Part shown: one piece after another, positions 37,583 through 48,874 of the stretch | How positions within the stretch are numbered: the stretch's first letter is position 1 | Layout: every line of letters starts with the position of its first letter | NCBI GenBank assembly: GCA_965644295.1 | Contig: CBFFRP010000366.1 | Coordinates: 1 to 64,000, forward strand | Direction: 5' to 3' | Source of the DNA: Paraphysomonas bandaiensis | Taxonomy: Eukaryota > Chrysophyceae | Length of the DNA stretch: 64,000 bases | Translations under genes and position numbers: made by a program | Notes under the pieces: model-generated | Databases searched by the model: none | What the model saw: only the letters and a program-made list of their open reading frames with translations | Told to the model about the DNA's origin: nothing

Positions 37583-40500
37583 ATGAAAAGGAGCACCTTA
37601 ATAGTCCTCACATGTGCGGGTCTTATCGTGCTCTGCTTCATGGTCTATATGTCGCTGCAGATTGCTCCGAACTTCTCACTCTGTATTATGACTATCGTCT
37701 TAATGGTTCTTCTATATGTCCTTACGGAGCAATGGATAACACATGCTGCCAATGAATTTGAAAATAGATTTTGGACATTCATATCATGCGCTCTGTCGTT
37801 TGTGTGTATGTTTGTTGATGATTCACCACTCCGACTATCTCATAATGCCCCTGTATTATCCTGGCTCATTGTAATTGTGTTTACCTTCTTAGCCCATAAC
37901 TACGATCGACATATTCGAAGAGGGCGTCTGAAGCGTGTCACAACATTGAAACGAGTCTCAAGTAGTGATATCATGATGGAATCGCGCGATAAGCTCCACA
38001 CAACTTTGAAACGACTCAATGAATTGCTGGACGGTATTGATAATGTATGGCTATCCAGCACATTTCTCAATATATTTATGCTGCCACGAGTACTTTATAT
38101 TGAGAGTCAGATTATTGCAATATTTACAGAAATTGACCACCATGAGCTGAACTATGTGGTTTCGAATGCTCATCTGGGATTGCTGTTCTATAAGGTTAAG
38201 GACCATAAAATTGCACAGAAATTCAATCGCACGAAAATTTTGGAAACCTTAGCTATTCAAAGATTGAGTGAGCTTACTACGCTATCGAGAGCTCTCTTGA
38301 TAGATGGTCTGCAGCGAATGAAATTGTCCGCACACCCTAAGTCCGATATATATGTACGGAACATTATCCTCAAAACCTTTGGTGACGATCTCAGTGATCT
38401 CAAATCCATCACAGATTCGAAAGGCGATTTTAATTCCCTACATAAACTCATATACTGCGATATTCGAGATGATCAAGTAAAGAAAGCGATACTGGATCAC
38501 ATTGCTCATCAAGCACGGGTTCAAAAGGCGCATATGAAAATAAAGACGTCAAACACGAGTAAGCGCCGAGGACAATACGCGTGGCGCAAAATTCTCTCAG
38601 ATGTAGACGATACTCTATCCTGTTCGGGGGGTTCGTATCCCGCTGGTATTGATACATCTTATCCTCGTAAAGTTCTTTATCCCGGGGTGTTGGCATTCTA
38701 TAGAGAGCTAGACATGGGTGCGACTGGACCGGATATGTGGAGTCAGGTGCTGAATTGAATATTTGTGATGCTATTATTTTATGCAAGTGCGTACTAATCT
38801 ATGGCTTATTGATATGGCAGGATCGCGTTGGAAACCTTGTATTTCTTTCCGCCCGACCCCATGTATATCAAGATACATCTGAGAAGCACTCGTACGACAT
38901 GTTTAAGATGCTCCAAGTAAGTCAGTGCGTGTTTCATGTTTTTTCTGATGGAGAGTACCCTGTATTTCTTCTAACACCATAGTAGGTAGTGTATAGCTAA
39001 ATACCAATTATGCAATCATAGAATGTATGCTACTTTCAATACTACCGTTACTGTTGGAGTGCGCGTATTGATTTTTCCTGTATTCTGCTTTCTATTCACG
39101 GTACCCGTATGTAACTGAAACACCTTGTAGGATACTCGTGGCATGCACACGTCACCTTCGCTACTAGCTGGAAGTCTTGAGACGGGGGGGAAATTTATTG
39201 TGGCGGGGGAAATGGAGCCCCTTGCACAGAAGAAATACGAAAATTTTAGGGAGTATGCTTCTCTGTAAGTGAAATGACTTCCTTGTGTGTTGCTTTGAAA
39301 TTATAGGGTTGATGTGTTACATAACCACAAGATAGACCAGAGAATTTTTATGTTGCTGTTGTTGTGTAGGTACACGGAGTTCGAGTTTGTTTTGATAGGG
39401 GACAACGGGCAAGGAGATGTCCGTGCGGCAGAATTAATATCCACAGACAATGAATTTTCTGGGAACATGCTTCGTGCCTATGTTCATGAAGTGCAGCCTC
39501 TGCACTTAACGCATGCGAAGAACCCCTGTACTCTTACGAGGAAGTGTCCTTACGTATACTACTTCGTTACTTATGTGGACGCTGCCATAGACGCCTATCA
39601 ACACAAACTCATACGGCTGTCAGGTTTGCAACGAGTTGCCCAAGAGGCGGTTCTGGACTTTGAGCGTATACCTTGGGATCTCTTTGGACGATCTTACAAA
39701 CACAACAGCTCGATACGATCTGATACCTCTGTTGGTACGCAGAAGAACAAAAATGCGTCTGCTCGCCCGGGACCAGAGCGCAAAGCTCCCACGTCCATTA
39801 GTGTAGCCTTGAAAGAGTCTTTTCGAAAGCGATCGACTCGGCTGTTGGAGCTAAATAGTGCTCTCACTCGAGCAAATGAAATATTATCCAAGGGAGGATT
39901 GAAGCCAGTTAAACTGTTGAAGTTTCAGTGTCTCTATCGACGCGGAACTGCAGTAGACACTAAATTTGGTTTTGGGGTTGTAGAGCGGTTCCGCCCACAT
40001 GATGGGACTTACGAGGTTCTGCTTCAAATGGGTATTAGGAGCGACTGTACGGGTGGTTTCAAGGCCTATTTAAGAGGCGACGCGATATCGAAGACATCTG
40101 TGACTCCCAAAAGGCGAGGTTCACTAATACGCTCTTTTTTTAGGCGCTCTGTTACTCCATCAGAACACTCAGCTCCCAGTCCTTCCCCAGTGATTCAGCA
40201 CAGTTTATCGACACAGAGTATTTTAAGCGAGTCGTCTGACCTATTGACCCAAAAACAGTGGATAGCATGGACACCATATGGTCTCGCCAAACAAATTGCT
40301 GAGCGGCCCAGTGATGATATTGCAATTTTAACGTTTCCTTGGGGGGCTGTGCTATATACACCTACGAACAAGATAGTTAAACTCAAAGAGGTACCATTGG
40401 TCCAAGCGGCGCGCAATTCTCCAGAGAGTTGTTCCGACACAGTTCCAAATACTCCTGCACGTCCCCGGGCTTTATCTTTCACTTCTCCGTTCCGCATTCT

Positions 40501-41284
40501 TTCAACTGACCATACCCAGCGATCTGCTTCGAATGACACTCCACCCAAGTTTCCTGCCACTCCAGGGTTTTGGATGAGACTCTTTGGGTATGGGCAAGGT
40601 CCTCCATCCCGTATTCCAAGTGCACCCGGGACAGTGGATATCGATAAATCTGAAGTAGAACTCCCCCCCAGTTTGTCTGAGAACATGAGAGCAATCGAAA
40701 GCTTCCTTGCAGATGTGGAAAATATTTTGACAACTAACAATGCTTCAAATGATGAGTCTGCGATTTTGGATCTTAATGAAACCAGGGTAGTCGAGAACGA
40801 AGATAATGTTCTTGATACATCTTCACAGGAGTACGATATGTTTGAGGGTTCGCTTCAACATATAGAAGTGGATACTGCTTATGGCCACGGTAGGGTATTA
40901 TGCTTGATTGACAGAGGGAGTGCAGTCTTTGTGAAAGTGCGCTTGTTTTGGAATGGAGTGGGTTATTTATCACTAAAAACTCTCAATGGTCATACTGTTT
41001 GCGGTACCACTCCACCATCTACATCAGAATCGGTTCTACGTGACCCACATCGTGTGAACCGTACTGCACGATGCCTGCGCATTATCCGTCGACTTAATCA
41101 AGCACTCTCTTCGGGTAGCACTGCGTGTGAAACCGATCACCTGGAGCTTCCTCTCTCGACGCCTGGCAACGACAGCGACGCTATACACACTGGGACTTCT
41201 GCTTTCCATTCAGTGCAAGATAATGGATTTTCTCCCCCACCGTCTTTTCATATTGAATCAATGACGAATGATCTGAAATCCTAG
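37583..41284 (+). CDS. App1/DUF2183-type phosphatidate phosphatase-like membrane protein
   Basis: Exons 37583-38746, 38821-38916, 39131-39264 and 39370-41284 keep the frame and give about 1,102 residues. Three or four hydrophobic segments in the first 115 residues suggest a membrane anchor. A helical region follows. The DUF2183 catalytic core starts with the HAD-like motif KILSDVDDTLS (about 335), then YPGVLAFYREL, VFLSARPH, FVLIGDNGQGDV and AYVHEVQPL, and ends with FVTYVDAAIDAY. This order matches yeast App1, a Mg2+-dependent phosphatidate phosphatase acting at membranes and actin patches. The C-terminal 550 residues are Ser/Pro-rich with two short beta-type blocks (GFGVVERFRPHDGTYEVLLQ and GHGRVLCLIDRGSAVFVKVR) that look like a diverged repeat. 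An extra in-frame 63-base piece (39307-39369) could be included by alternative splicing. Confidence 0.83.
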
Positions 41285-42130
41285 TTTGCAATGTCACCAT
41301 ACTGCAGTCTTAATATCAACTTCATCGCAGTTTGGAATTTACATGTGTATAAAATATTAATGATTACTGTGTGCTTTAAGCATTTGGTTTTGAAGCAACT
41401 GTTGCATCGGTACTATATTATTAGTGAGAGAAGGTTGATAATAAATTGCTTCCGAAATACATCTTGTAATGGGTTAAATTTTTGACCAGTAGGCTTTGTT
41501 TTTACCATATATAGAATGTCTGATTATTTAGCAATAGGCATGTAAGTATTAAACCTAAACAGAGAGTCTTTCTAGCACTTAATATTGATACCTGATATCC
41601 TACTATTTGACACTACAGAGGCTGCTTGTTGTTTCACTGTCTCAACAATCCGGTAGTTTCTCTACCAACGATGGCATAGAATATTATGAAACTCAAGTGT
41701 CTCATGCTTTTTCAAGATAGCAAATAGTGAATTCATATTCTCCTCAAATAGTTGAATCCTATCTAGTAATTCGGAAAAGGTATTATTTCATAAGTTGAAT
41801 TTTTTACATATATCACTACAATTCCGTGATATTTATTCAGTTAAACTGATACCACAAAGAATAGGTGACATATTAGGAAAATTTACCAGTAATTTAAGCT
41901 ACAACCCATTATGTCAACTGGGTTAAAAAAAGAACGAATATACGACTGAGTCAAAAAAACAAACGCACCACATCGTTGTGTGCACAAACAAAAACTAATC
42001 TTGTAAAAAAACAGCTATTCATATATAGCAGATGACGCTATCATGTATTCAGGAAGCAGTCTGTAATCGATGGTATATAGCCCTGTGTGCTACTAAAATC
42101 ACACTTGTTATAAAAGTACAAAACAACAAA
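41285..42130. other. Intergenic with part of a dispersed repeat
   Basis: At about 41570-41690 the block TGATATCCTACTATTTGACA and the following AGGCTGCTTGTTG resemble the repeats at 50900-51290 and 58510-58830. No gene is seen. Confidence 0.45.
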
Positions 42131-42132
42131 AA

Positions 42133-44499
42133 CTATATACCTGTCAGAACTCCTTGAAGATCCATGAAAGTACAGGGTTTAATTAAGACATCATCTCCTC
42201 CAGCAGCGAAGAAAGATGGTCGTTCTTCTGGCATCGCATTTCCAGTAAGGAATGAAATATATCCTTTATATCCACCCTCTCTCATCATACGAGTTGCCTC
42301 CACGCCATTCATGACAGGCATGTTTACATCCATAAAAACAATATCGTAAGGGTCTCTAACATCAGATGCGTCTTTCACTAATTTAACTGCTTCTGCACCA
42401 TCGCTTGCTGGAGAAACAGATCCCACCAGCGGTGACAACATGCGACACATCATCTTCCGGTTAACGGCCGAGTCGTCCACTACTAGCACTCGACCTATTT
42501 CCACGTCGTTCACAGTTAGCTCTTCTACATCATTCTTACAACTTGAGGCCTCTGAAACGGCTTCCGTATTTCCCATAATATCTACTATGGCAGGCTTACG
42601 CATCATAGAGCGCAACATGTATGTAACAGATGGAAACATATTTACACGGGGAAACTGAGACTGTTGTGCTGGTGAATCTACTGGGTCATGAGAAAGGTAT
42701 TCTCGAGGTAGTACATCCACCTCGACGTAAAATACTGAACCCTTGCCAGGAATAGATGATACGCCTAATCTACCTCCATGATGATCTATTATTTCCTTAG
42801 ATATCCATAAACCTAGACCAGAACCACCACCATCTTGAAGTTCTGCCGCATTGAACTGAACAATTTCGTTAAACAAACGCTTCTGGTTCTCCTACACATT
42901 TCCATTAGTACATTCACATGACACAAGGCACAGTCATTTTTACCTCAGATATACCAGGCCCAGTGTCATGCACCTCAATCCGTAGTATACTTGCAGTCTC
43001 AACACTCTGTGAGCTTCGCGGCACATGGTACTGTGATCCAGAGGATCGATCATCCACACCCGAGCTCTTCCGGAATAACGACAGGGTATTTCTATTCCCA
43101 GGAGCTGATTGCTCATATTTGTCCAGTTGATCGGAAGAATGTCTTGTTGTAAGAAAAGCATACACGTCTACCCTTCCTCCAGTAGGAGTAAACTTCAGTG
43201 CATTCGATACTAGGTTACGGAGTACTTGGCTGAATTTCATTACATCGACATAAATATGACTATCTTCGGCATCGATGGAAGGGTCAATGTGCGTGTCATC
43301 ACTGTGCGCAAATATTATATCTTTTTGCTGGGCCTGACACACATCAATTTAGTGTCACAAATAATCCAGCTATCAACGTACCTGTATGCCGAAGGGGTCA
43401 ATGACAGTGGATAGTAAATCTCGGATGGATACATCCTTCCGATCCAACTGCATGTTTCCACCCTCGATTTTGTTAACCACAAGAAGATCACTCAGAATAT
43501 TTATTGCAATACAACACGATGATTCTATGTCCTTCACAATGTCGTGCACCTCGGTCTTTCTTTCTTTCGTCGATGGCGCAGTGCGAGTTGAGAGCAGCTG
43601 GATACCCATATAAACAGTGTTAAGAGGGGTTCGGAGTTCATGGGAAATGTAACTAACAAAATCTCTTTTGGACTTAAGGGTATGCTATAATATGTTAGAA
43701 TATTGATTATGACAACGTATATTTTTACCTGTGCTATTGTACTTTCATGTCTAGCTTGTCGTCCTGGAACAACGGTTGCAATTATGCATATGAATATATC
43801 GACAGCGACCATGAATGTTAGCTGCTCTGCTCCGTAAACAACTATCGCTTTTAACACCGCCCCCAAAAAGGGAAGAGACGCGTATAGAGTATTAATATAT
43901 TCCTCATTATTGATCCGGTAACTCATAAATCGTTTAAGGCACATCATAAACAGCAATGCATGACTGATAGCGCTGACAACAAATGTTGCAGAAATCCATT
44001 TAACATTTACATTTGGCAAGCCGAATATGAAGCAGAGCCGGACGTACAACCGAAGCATTGATGTAACAGCTATAATAGTTGTACCAATGACTGTAGTAGT
44101 GCTACAGCGTGGGTGTAGAAGAAAGCTCAACAGGGCACCTTTCATTAGAAACTCACGACAAAACACACAACATACAGTGATAGATATCGTGGTAGAGGTC
44201 ACATGCCGAGTTGAATAAAAACTTATCGAGTTGGGAACAATAAGAGCCGCAAGAAACACCCATCGAGGGCCAGTGATGTGAAAGGGTAATTTATAATCCA
44301 ATACAGTGTCGAGAAGAAGCGGAAGTGATGTGGAGACAGCAGCCATACAGAGGAATCGATGCATCTGCCAATCATAACTCGAGTTGGAATCAAAGTAACT
44401 GAAATCAGCATCAGTTGATGTTAAATAGAGAGGAAGGAAACAGGTGACACTTCCGATGATGAAGATAGACAGACAGATCTGCTTATAAGGACGAGACAT
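42133..44499 (-). CDS. Hybrid sensor histidine kinase, copy 1
   Basis: Four exons, 44499-43729, 43684-43382, 43333-42944 and 42891-42133, with 44-, 48- and 52-base introns, give 740 residues. The first 257 residues form a multi-pass membrane sensor with about six to seven hydrophobic segments. The HisKA H-box FVSYISHELRTPLNTV puts the phosphorylated His at about 272. The HATPase region shows an N-box (LRNLVSNALKFTPTGG), a G1 box (HDTGPGISE) and a G2 box (DGGGSGLGLWISK). A C-terminal receiver has VLVVDDSAVNR and the acceptor Asp at about 676 in IVFMDVNMPVMNG. It likely autophosphorylates and passes phosphate to its own receiver. The C-terminus ends right after the receiver, differing from copy 2. 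Confidence 0.92.
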
Positions 44500-45132
44500 G
44501 GCGATAGATGCGGCTTCTGATAGCTACTTAAACATTACCTTGATATGATATATATGAGCTCTACCACTCCATTGTGTTGGTGTGGTATAGGAGGGAGTTC
44601 GTTTTGGTGTCATAGGGAATCCCTTCCGCAGGACAATGATGATGTATGTGTATCTCTCTATATATCAGGGAACTGGTGGATTATATATGGAGATCTACAT
44701 ACATAGAGAGGACACATACGAACCTGGAGGAAAATATATGGGAAGAGTATTGTCATAGAAGTAATCGAATCATATAGAAGTATATAGAATTGCATGGATT
44801 TAATTGGTGGAGGTTAGATCTAGTGTAGTCGTATGTAACCCGTTCATTCGTATCCTTCTGCACATGTTTTCTATACAGTCAGCTCGCGTTAAGATAGCAG
44901 ATATATGGTGACGAATCTCGTTTTGATAGCGGAATTTTGCTTGGTACGGGATTTTCTGCAAAAAACCCTATTTTTTGTTTAAAACCCTGCTTTTTATGAT
45001 TTTAATGTGGAAAACCTTATTTTTGGTGATATTTATGATATATCATATACGGGATACGTGCAGAGAGTACAATAGACATGAATGCATTATTCATTACATA
45101 TACTTACATTACTTCATCTGCTGTATGTGGCG

Positions 45133-45519
45133 ATGTCAGAGAAGTGCAGCATTGGTACCAAGCGCAAGAAATCGTTGAGAAGCTACTCCGATGTTGAGAA
45201 ATGTAATTTTGTGAAAGAATATATAGAGGGTCATTTCAAATCTTTCAGCCAATTCGTTGCGTACAAGGAGAACATTTTCAGCCGTGCAGCATTCTCTACT
45301 TGGATGAAAGCCTGGAATGATGGTAATCTTAAGTATGAAACTTGCACAGGCCGCAAGAAGCAAAAGAAGGGTTCATTTCCTGAGGTGGAGGAGAAGCTTG
45401 TTGAGTACATTACCTTTCGCCAGGAAAACTATAAGTCCGATAAATGCGGTTTGAGCTGGTTCTATCTCCAGCAGAAGGCTAAGGACTATGCAAAGGTTTA
45501 CAAAATTATGCAACAATAG
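45133..45519 (+). CDS. pogo-like transposase N-terminus (HTH/CENP-B-type DNA-binding)
   Basis: The start MSEKCS at 45133 is preferred over an upstream ATG at 45082. The product has 128 residues, with a psq-like HTH (SLRSYSDVEKCNFVKEYIEG) followed by a CENP-B-type second HTH (EEKLVEYITFRQENYKSDKC ... SWFYLQQKAKDYAK). This is the DNA-binding half of a pogo transposase, which binds the inverted repeats. It stops where the DDE catalytic domain should begin. Confidence 0.75.
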   Translation: MSEKCSIGTKRKKSLRSYSDVEKCNFVKEYIEGHFKSFSQFVAYKENIFSRAAFSTWMKAWNDGNLKYETCTGRKKQKKGSFPEVEEKLVEYITFRQENYKSDKCGLSWFYLQQKAKDYAKVYKIMQQ

Positions 45520-45545
45520 GAAGATGCTGGCGCAAAGCGAATTGT

Positions 45546-46130
45546 TTGCCAGTACCAATGCAGCAGCAACTTAATAATGACTTCGGCTCAGTAGATCGAT
45601 ATACATCTAAGATACCAAAGGAGAATGTCGAATCCTTGTGCAACCTAGTGTCAACTTTGTGTATCAAAGTTAAGGACCTTCCTGATGTTCCTGATATAGC
45701 TTCAGGTATTACTGAGATGAGTACTTATAGTGCTCAACAGCGAGCTAGCGCTATCGAGTTATGGTGTGACATTGAAAGTGAGCCATTGGTAGTCGAAACT
45801 GAAATTGAGGAAGCCAAGGAACGCTTTGAAGCTTTATCTATTTCTCCACCAACAGCTACGGTAGAAGATGACGATGATCAAGCTGACACAAATCTTGACA
45901 GTACCACAACATCGAAGGTAAGTTTAAATCAGTTCAATGATGCCATGAGTGTTGTATACGACTTCATCGTGCAAAGAAGTAGTTATGAAAATGTTGCTAC
46001 CTTGCACTACCAGTGGATTAAGACCGCTTCCGAATTGACTAAAAGTTACTTAGAGGAGCGCGCCAAATCTTCGTCACAACCAACAATACAGCAATTTTTC
46101 TCCGTGCAAAAATCTAATTCTACACTGTAG
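45546..46130 (+). CDS. pogo-like transposase C-terminal tail with PIP box
   Basis: 194 residues in a different frame from the upstream ORF. It is helical and acidic in the middle and ends in QPTIQQFFSVQKS, which fits the PCNA-interacting PIP-box consensus QxxIxxFF. A PIP box is known in Drosophila pogo transposase. No DDE motifs are present. A short ATGCA(A/G)CA(A/G)CA similarity at the two sides of the junction hints at an internal deletion of the catalytic part. It may not be translated as a separate protein. Confidence 0.55.
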   Translation: MPVPMQQQLNNDFGSVDRYTSKIPKENVESLCNLVSTLCIKVKDLPDVPDIASGITEMSTYSAQQRASAIELWCDIESEPLVVETEIEEAKERFEALSISPPTATVEDDDDQADTNLDSTTTSKVSLNQFNDAMSVVYDFIVQRSSYENVATLHYQWIKTASELTKSYLEERAKSSSQPTIQQFFSVQKSNSTL

Positions 46131-47686
46131 TAGCGTTATGTGGAACTCTTGTTAGAGAGCGTTAAGTAATAACAAGGCTTTTTATATTATTATTTATTGG
46201 TACTGTGATAATGGAAAGTTTTCCAGCCTTAAGCTCAATAACTTGCCATATTGGAGTGTAGTATACGAAATTTTAAAGAAAGACTCAGGTTTTAAGTATA
46301 AAACCATGGTTTTACTATCTAAAAACCGTTTTTTTTTAAAAAAACTAGATTTTTGTACAAAACCCCCGTTTTTGGAAACAAAAACCAGGGTTTTTTATGG
46401 TGACGACTTCCGTTTTGATGACGACTTCTGCCATGGTACATGTCCGTCAGCTTAACGCGAGCTGACTGTATCATATATTCGCCCGGTAACGGATGGATAT
46501 CGTATGTACGGGTTGCATATAGGGAACAGTTGGACCATCCATCAGTCTTATCTTCCCACATCCCTCCGACGTAAGTTCACTTTAACAGAACCAAACCTTC
46601 TAATGCACTATCCACTTAAATTAACAATACCATAAGGTCCCATTGCATGATCTAGCACATCTCTTCATACAGCAATGGATGAGCAGTGGAAGAAGCTGTG
46701 TCTCTTGTTATTTGTAACAGCAAGTGTGACTTGTTTTCTACCGTTATATTTAACTGACAACGATGCGAACTTCGAATATTTTGATCCAAACTCTAAATTT
46801 GATTGGAAAGAACATAGACTACTATGTTTGGCAGCTGTCTCTACTGCACTGCCACTGCTGTTAGATACCGCATTGGATTATAAGCTTCCATTTAACACGA
46901 TTGGGCCTCGATGGGTATTCGTCATATCTCTTATCATTCCTAACGTGATATGCTTTCATGCTACAAAGATTGTATCTTCTCGTACGATATCAATTGGTGT
47001 TTGTTGTGTATTTTGTCGAGAACTCTTGACGAAAGGCGCTCTGTTGAGCTTTCTTCTGCATCGTAATTGCAGTAAGGGCACTGTACAGATAACGACATTC
47101 ATTTCACTAGCTCTAATCTTCCAACTACTTTGCCGATTGTGGTACATATTTCAAGTACCTGGCCTTGGTGATGTATGGATGATTGTTGCATTTGTAGCTG
47201 ATGTGTGCGCTGAGCTAATGTTGGGTTGGGTATGTATAACGCGCTTCCTCACACATAAGAAAGGGGTGGAAAATAATACTGATACATTTTATGCATTTCT
47301 GTCTTTGGTTGGTCATATCATGAAGTATATCATGGTATTTGGACCTCAAGAGCCTACATACATTGTTGTGGTGGATATATTCATAGGTATTATTGCAACC
47401 GTTGTTCCAGGGCGACAAGCTAGACATCAGAAATCCGTTGCTGAGGTGAACTACAACATCTATACTTTTAACATCGAATAATTTGTTTATGCAGCATACT
47501 ATTCAGTCAAAGAGAGACTTCGTTAGTTACATTTCCCATGAACTCCGAACCCCTCTTAACACTGTTTATATGGGTATCCAGCTGCTCTCAACTCGCACTG
47601 CGCCATCGACGAAAGAAAGAAAGACCGAGGTGCACGACATTGTGAAGGACATAGAATCATCGTGTTGTATTGCAATAAATATTCTG

Positions 47687-48874
47687 TATGACGCAGCCTC
47701 GTTTGACAACTCAACTGTCACCTCACAGTTTGGTTTGATAACCAAGACTATGGCTCGTGATAACGCTAACTACTATCACTGTATAGGAATCAAGACAATG
47801 AGACCAAAGAAGTGATATTATTACAGGTAAACTTATGTTTCAATCAACTATACTCGAGTGACTGACTCCCGCGAAGAATCAGCACGCAAACACCACCGCT
47901 AGTGATGTCAGGTCGCTAGTACCCAAGTATGGTTAACATAAACAAAACTGAGTCACAACAGAAACATAAAGTATGAAAACAACCGCAGAGCTGCACACAC
48001 ACAACGTCATCCATGTTACACTGTGTTGCAACACACAACCACAACGCAGGCTGTGTCATACAAGCAGTATAACAATATACAGTCATGTCAACTACTCTAT
48101 CAAATACGGTTGTACAACACTGTATAATGTATATCGTGTTGCATTCCTCATAACTACAATTGTACTTGGAAAATACTAGCTAACGTACACTTTCATAACA
48201 TAACAACAATCTTGCAGCAACATGCCACCTGCACGTCCTTAAGCTCAGAGTGTATGTCTAAGGCGAAGAGATCCAAGAAAAGACGTGGTAAAGCCTCCCT
48301 GCAAAGGTATGAGGAGTCTCGGAGAAAGGCTATCCGAGAATATGCTGCAGAGCGCCGTGCACATGATATTGCTGCACGATGTCCTCAAGGTGTCTTAGAC
48401 AAGTCTGGTAAGCTCTGCAAAGTAGTTCCTTATCTCTACAGTTCTTCCGCAGAATGTGCACCCGAGGTTTGTTCCGCCGTATTGGACTTCTACCTCCAGT
48501 GCCTGCTCGCAATTTGCTTCATGCCCCACCTAATCATGGCCGGTACGTAAACACTCTGTATGATGCTGACCTCGCTGCCGGTATGGATTACAACTGTGAG
48601 TTTAGCGTTGATGAGTCTGGGTTGGATGTGGTCTGGGTGAAGACTCTGAGACCTATATCCGAAGGTGAGGAGCTGATTGCTGACTATGGTGAGTGGTATC
48701 ACCGCAAGAGTAAGCTACGCCTTAAGTGAGTAGTCATTTCTCCTTTTGTGGTAACTAATAATTGTTGTTATCTCTGAGTGTTTTCTTGGTAGTTAGTCTA
48801 TCTAGTGTCTTGTAGCCCCTTAGGAGAACACTATAGCCACGTAAGTAAGGCACGCGAGATGCCACGTGGTCACA
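47687..48874 (+). mobile_element. Insertion element carrying a SET-like ORF, within kinase copy 2
   Basis: Comparison with intact copy 1 (ATTCTGAGTGATC) shows an insert of 1,188 bases flanked by a 4-base TCTG duplication (47683-47686 and 48875-48878). Ends are weakly inverted: TATGACGC at the left against TGTGACCAC read from the right. The left third matches the dispersed element at 8765-9180 in reverse orientation. The right half holds the SET-like ORFs. No transposase is seen, so it is probably non-autonomous or of an unrecognised class. Confidence 0.8.
48248..48729 (+). CDS. SET-domain-like protein in an insertion element (two frames)
   Basis: The first part (ORF from 48212, likely start MSKAKRSKKRRGK near 48254) is strongly basic and could bind DNA or enter the nucleus. 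The second part, in another frame from about 48442, has MDYNCEFSV, VVWVKTLRPISEGEELIADY and GEWY, resembling the C-terminal SET core (NHxxxxNC...f, I..GEEl..dYg) of lysine methyltransferases. The N-terminal SET motifs with the SAM site are not recognised. Splicing near 48408-48441 (GTAAGC...CTACAG) does not restore the phase, so a frameshift or other splicing is needed. Function is not assigned beyond the domain likeness. Confidence 0.5.

Larger units (their letters stand above)
44876..46468 (+). mobile_element. pogo-like (Tc1/mariner) DNA transposon, deletion derivative
   Basis: An exact 18-base inverted repeat CAGTCAGCTCGCGTTAAG ends the element at 44876-44893 and 46451-46468, with a TA duplication outside each end (44874-44875 and 46469-46470). 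Subterminal AAAACC...TTTTT repeats lie inside both ends. The TA target site and the two ORFs inside fit the pogo branch. The element lies in the spacer between the two divergent kinase genes. Confidence 0.92.

Noticed and set aside
43534-43680. ORF tail after residue 257 of kinase copy 1
   Set aside because: It is read-through of intron 1. Splicing at 43728/43685 gives the H-box in frame, as in copy 2.
48408-48441. Short intron GTAAGC...CTACAG to join the two SET-like frames
   Set aside because: Phases do not match (one leftover base before, none needed after), and the length is below other introns here. A frameshift is as likely.
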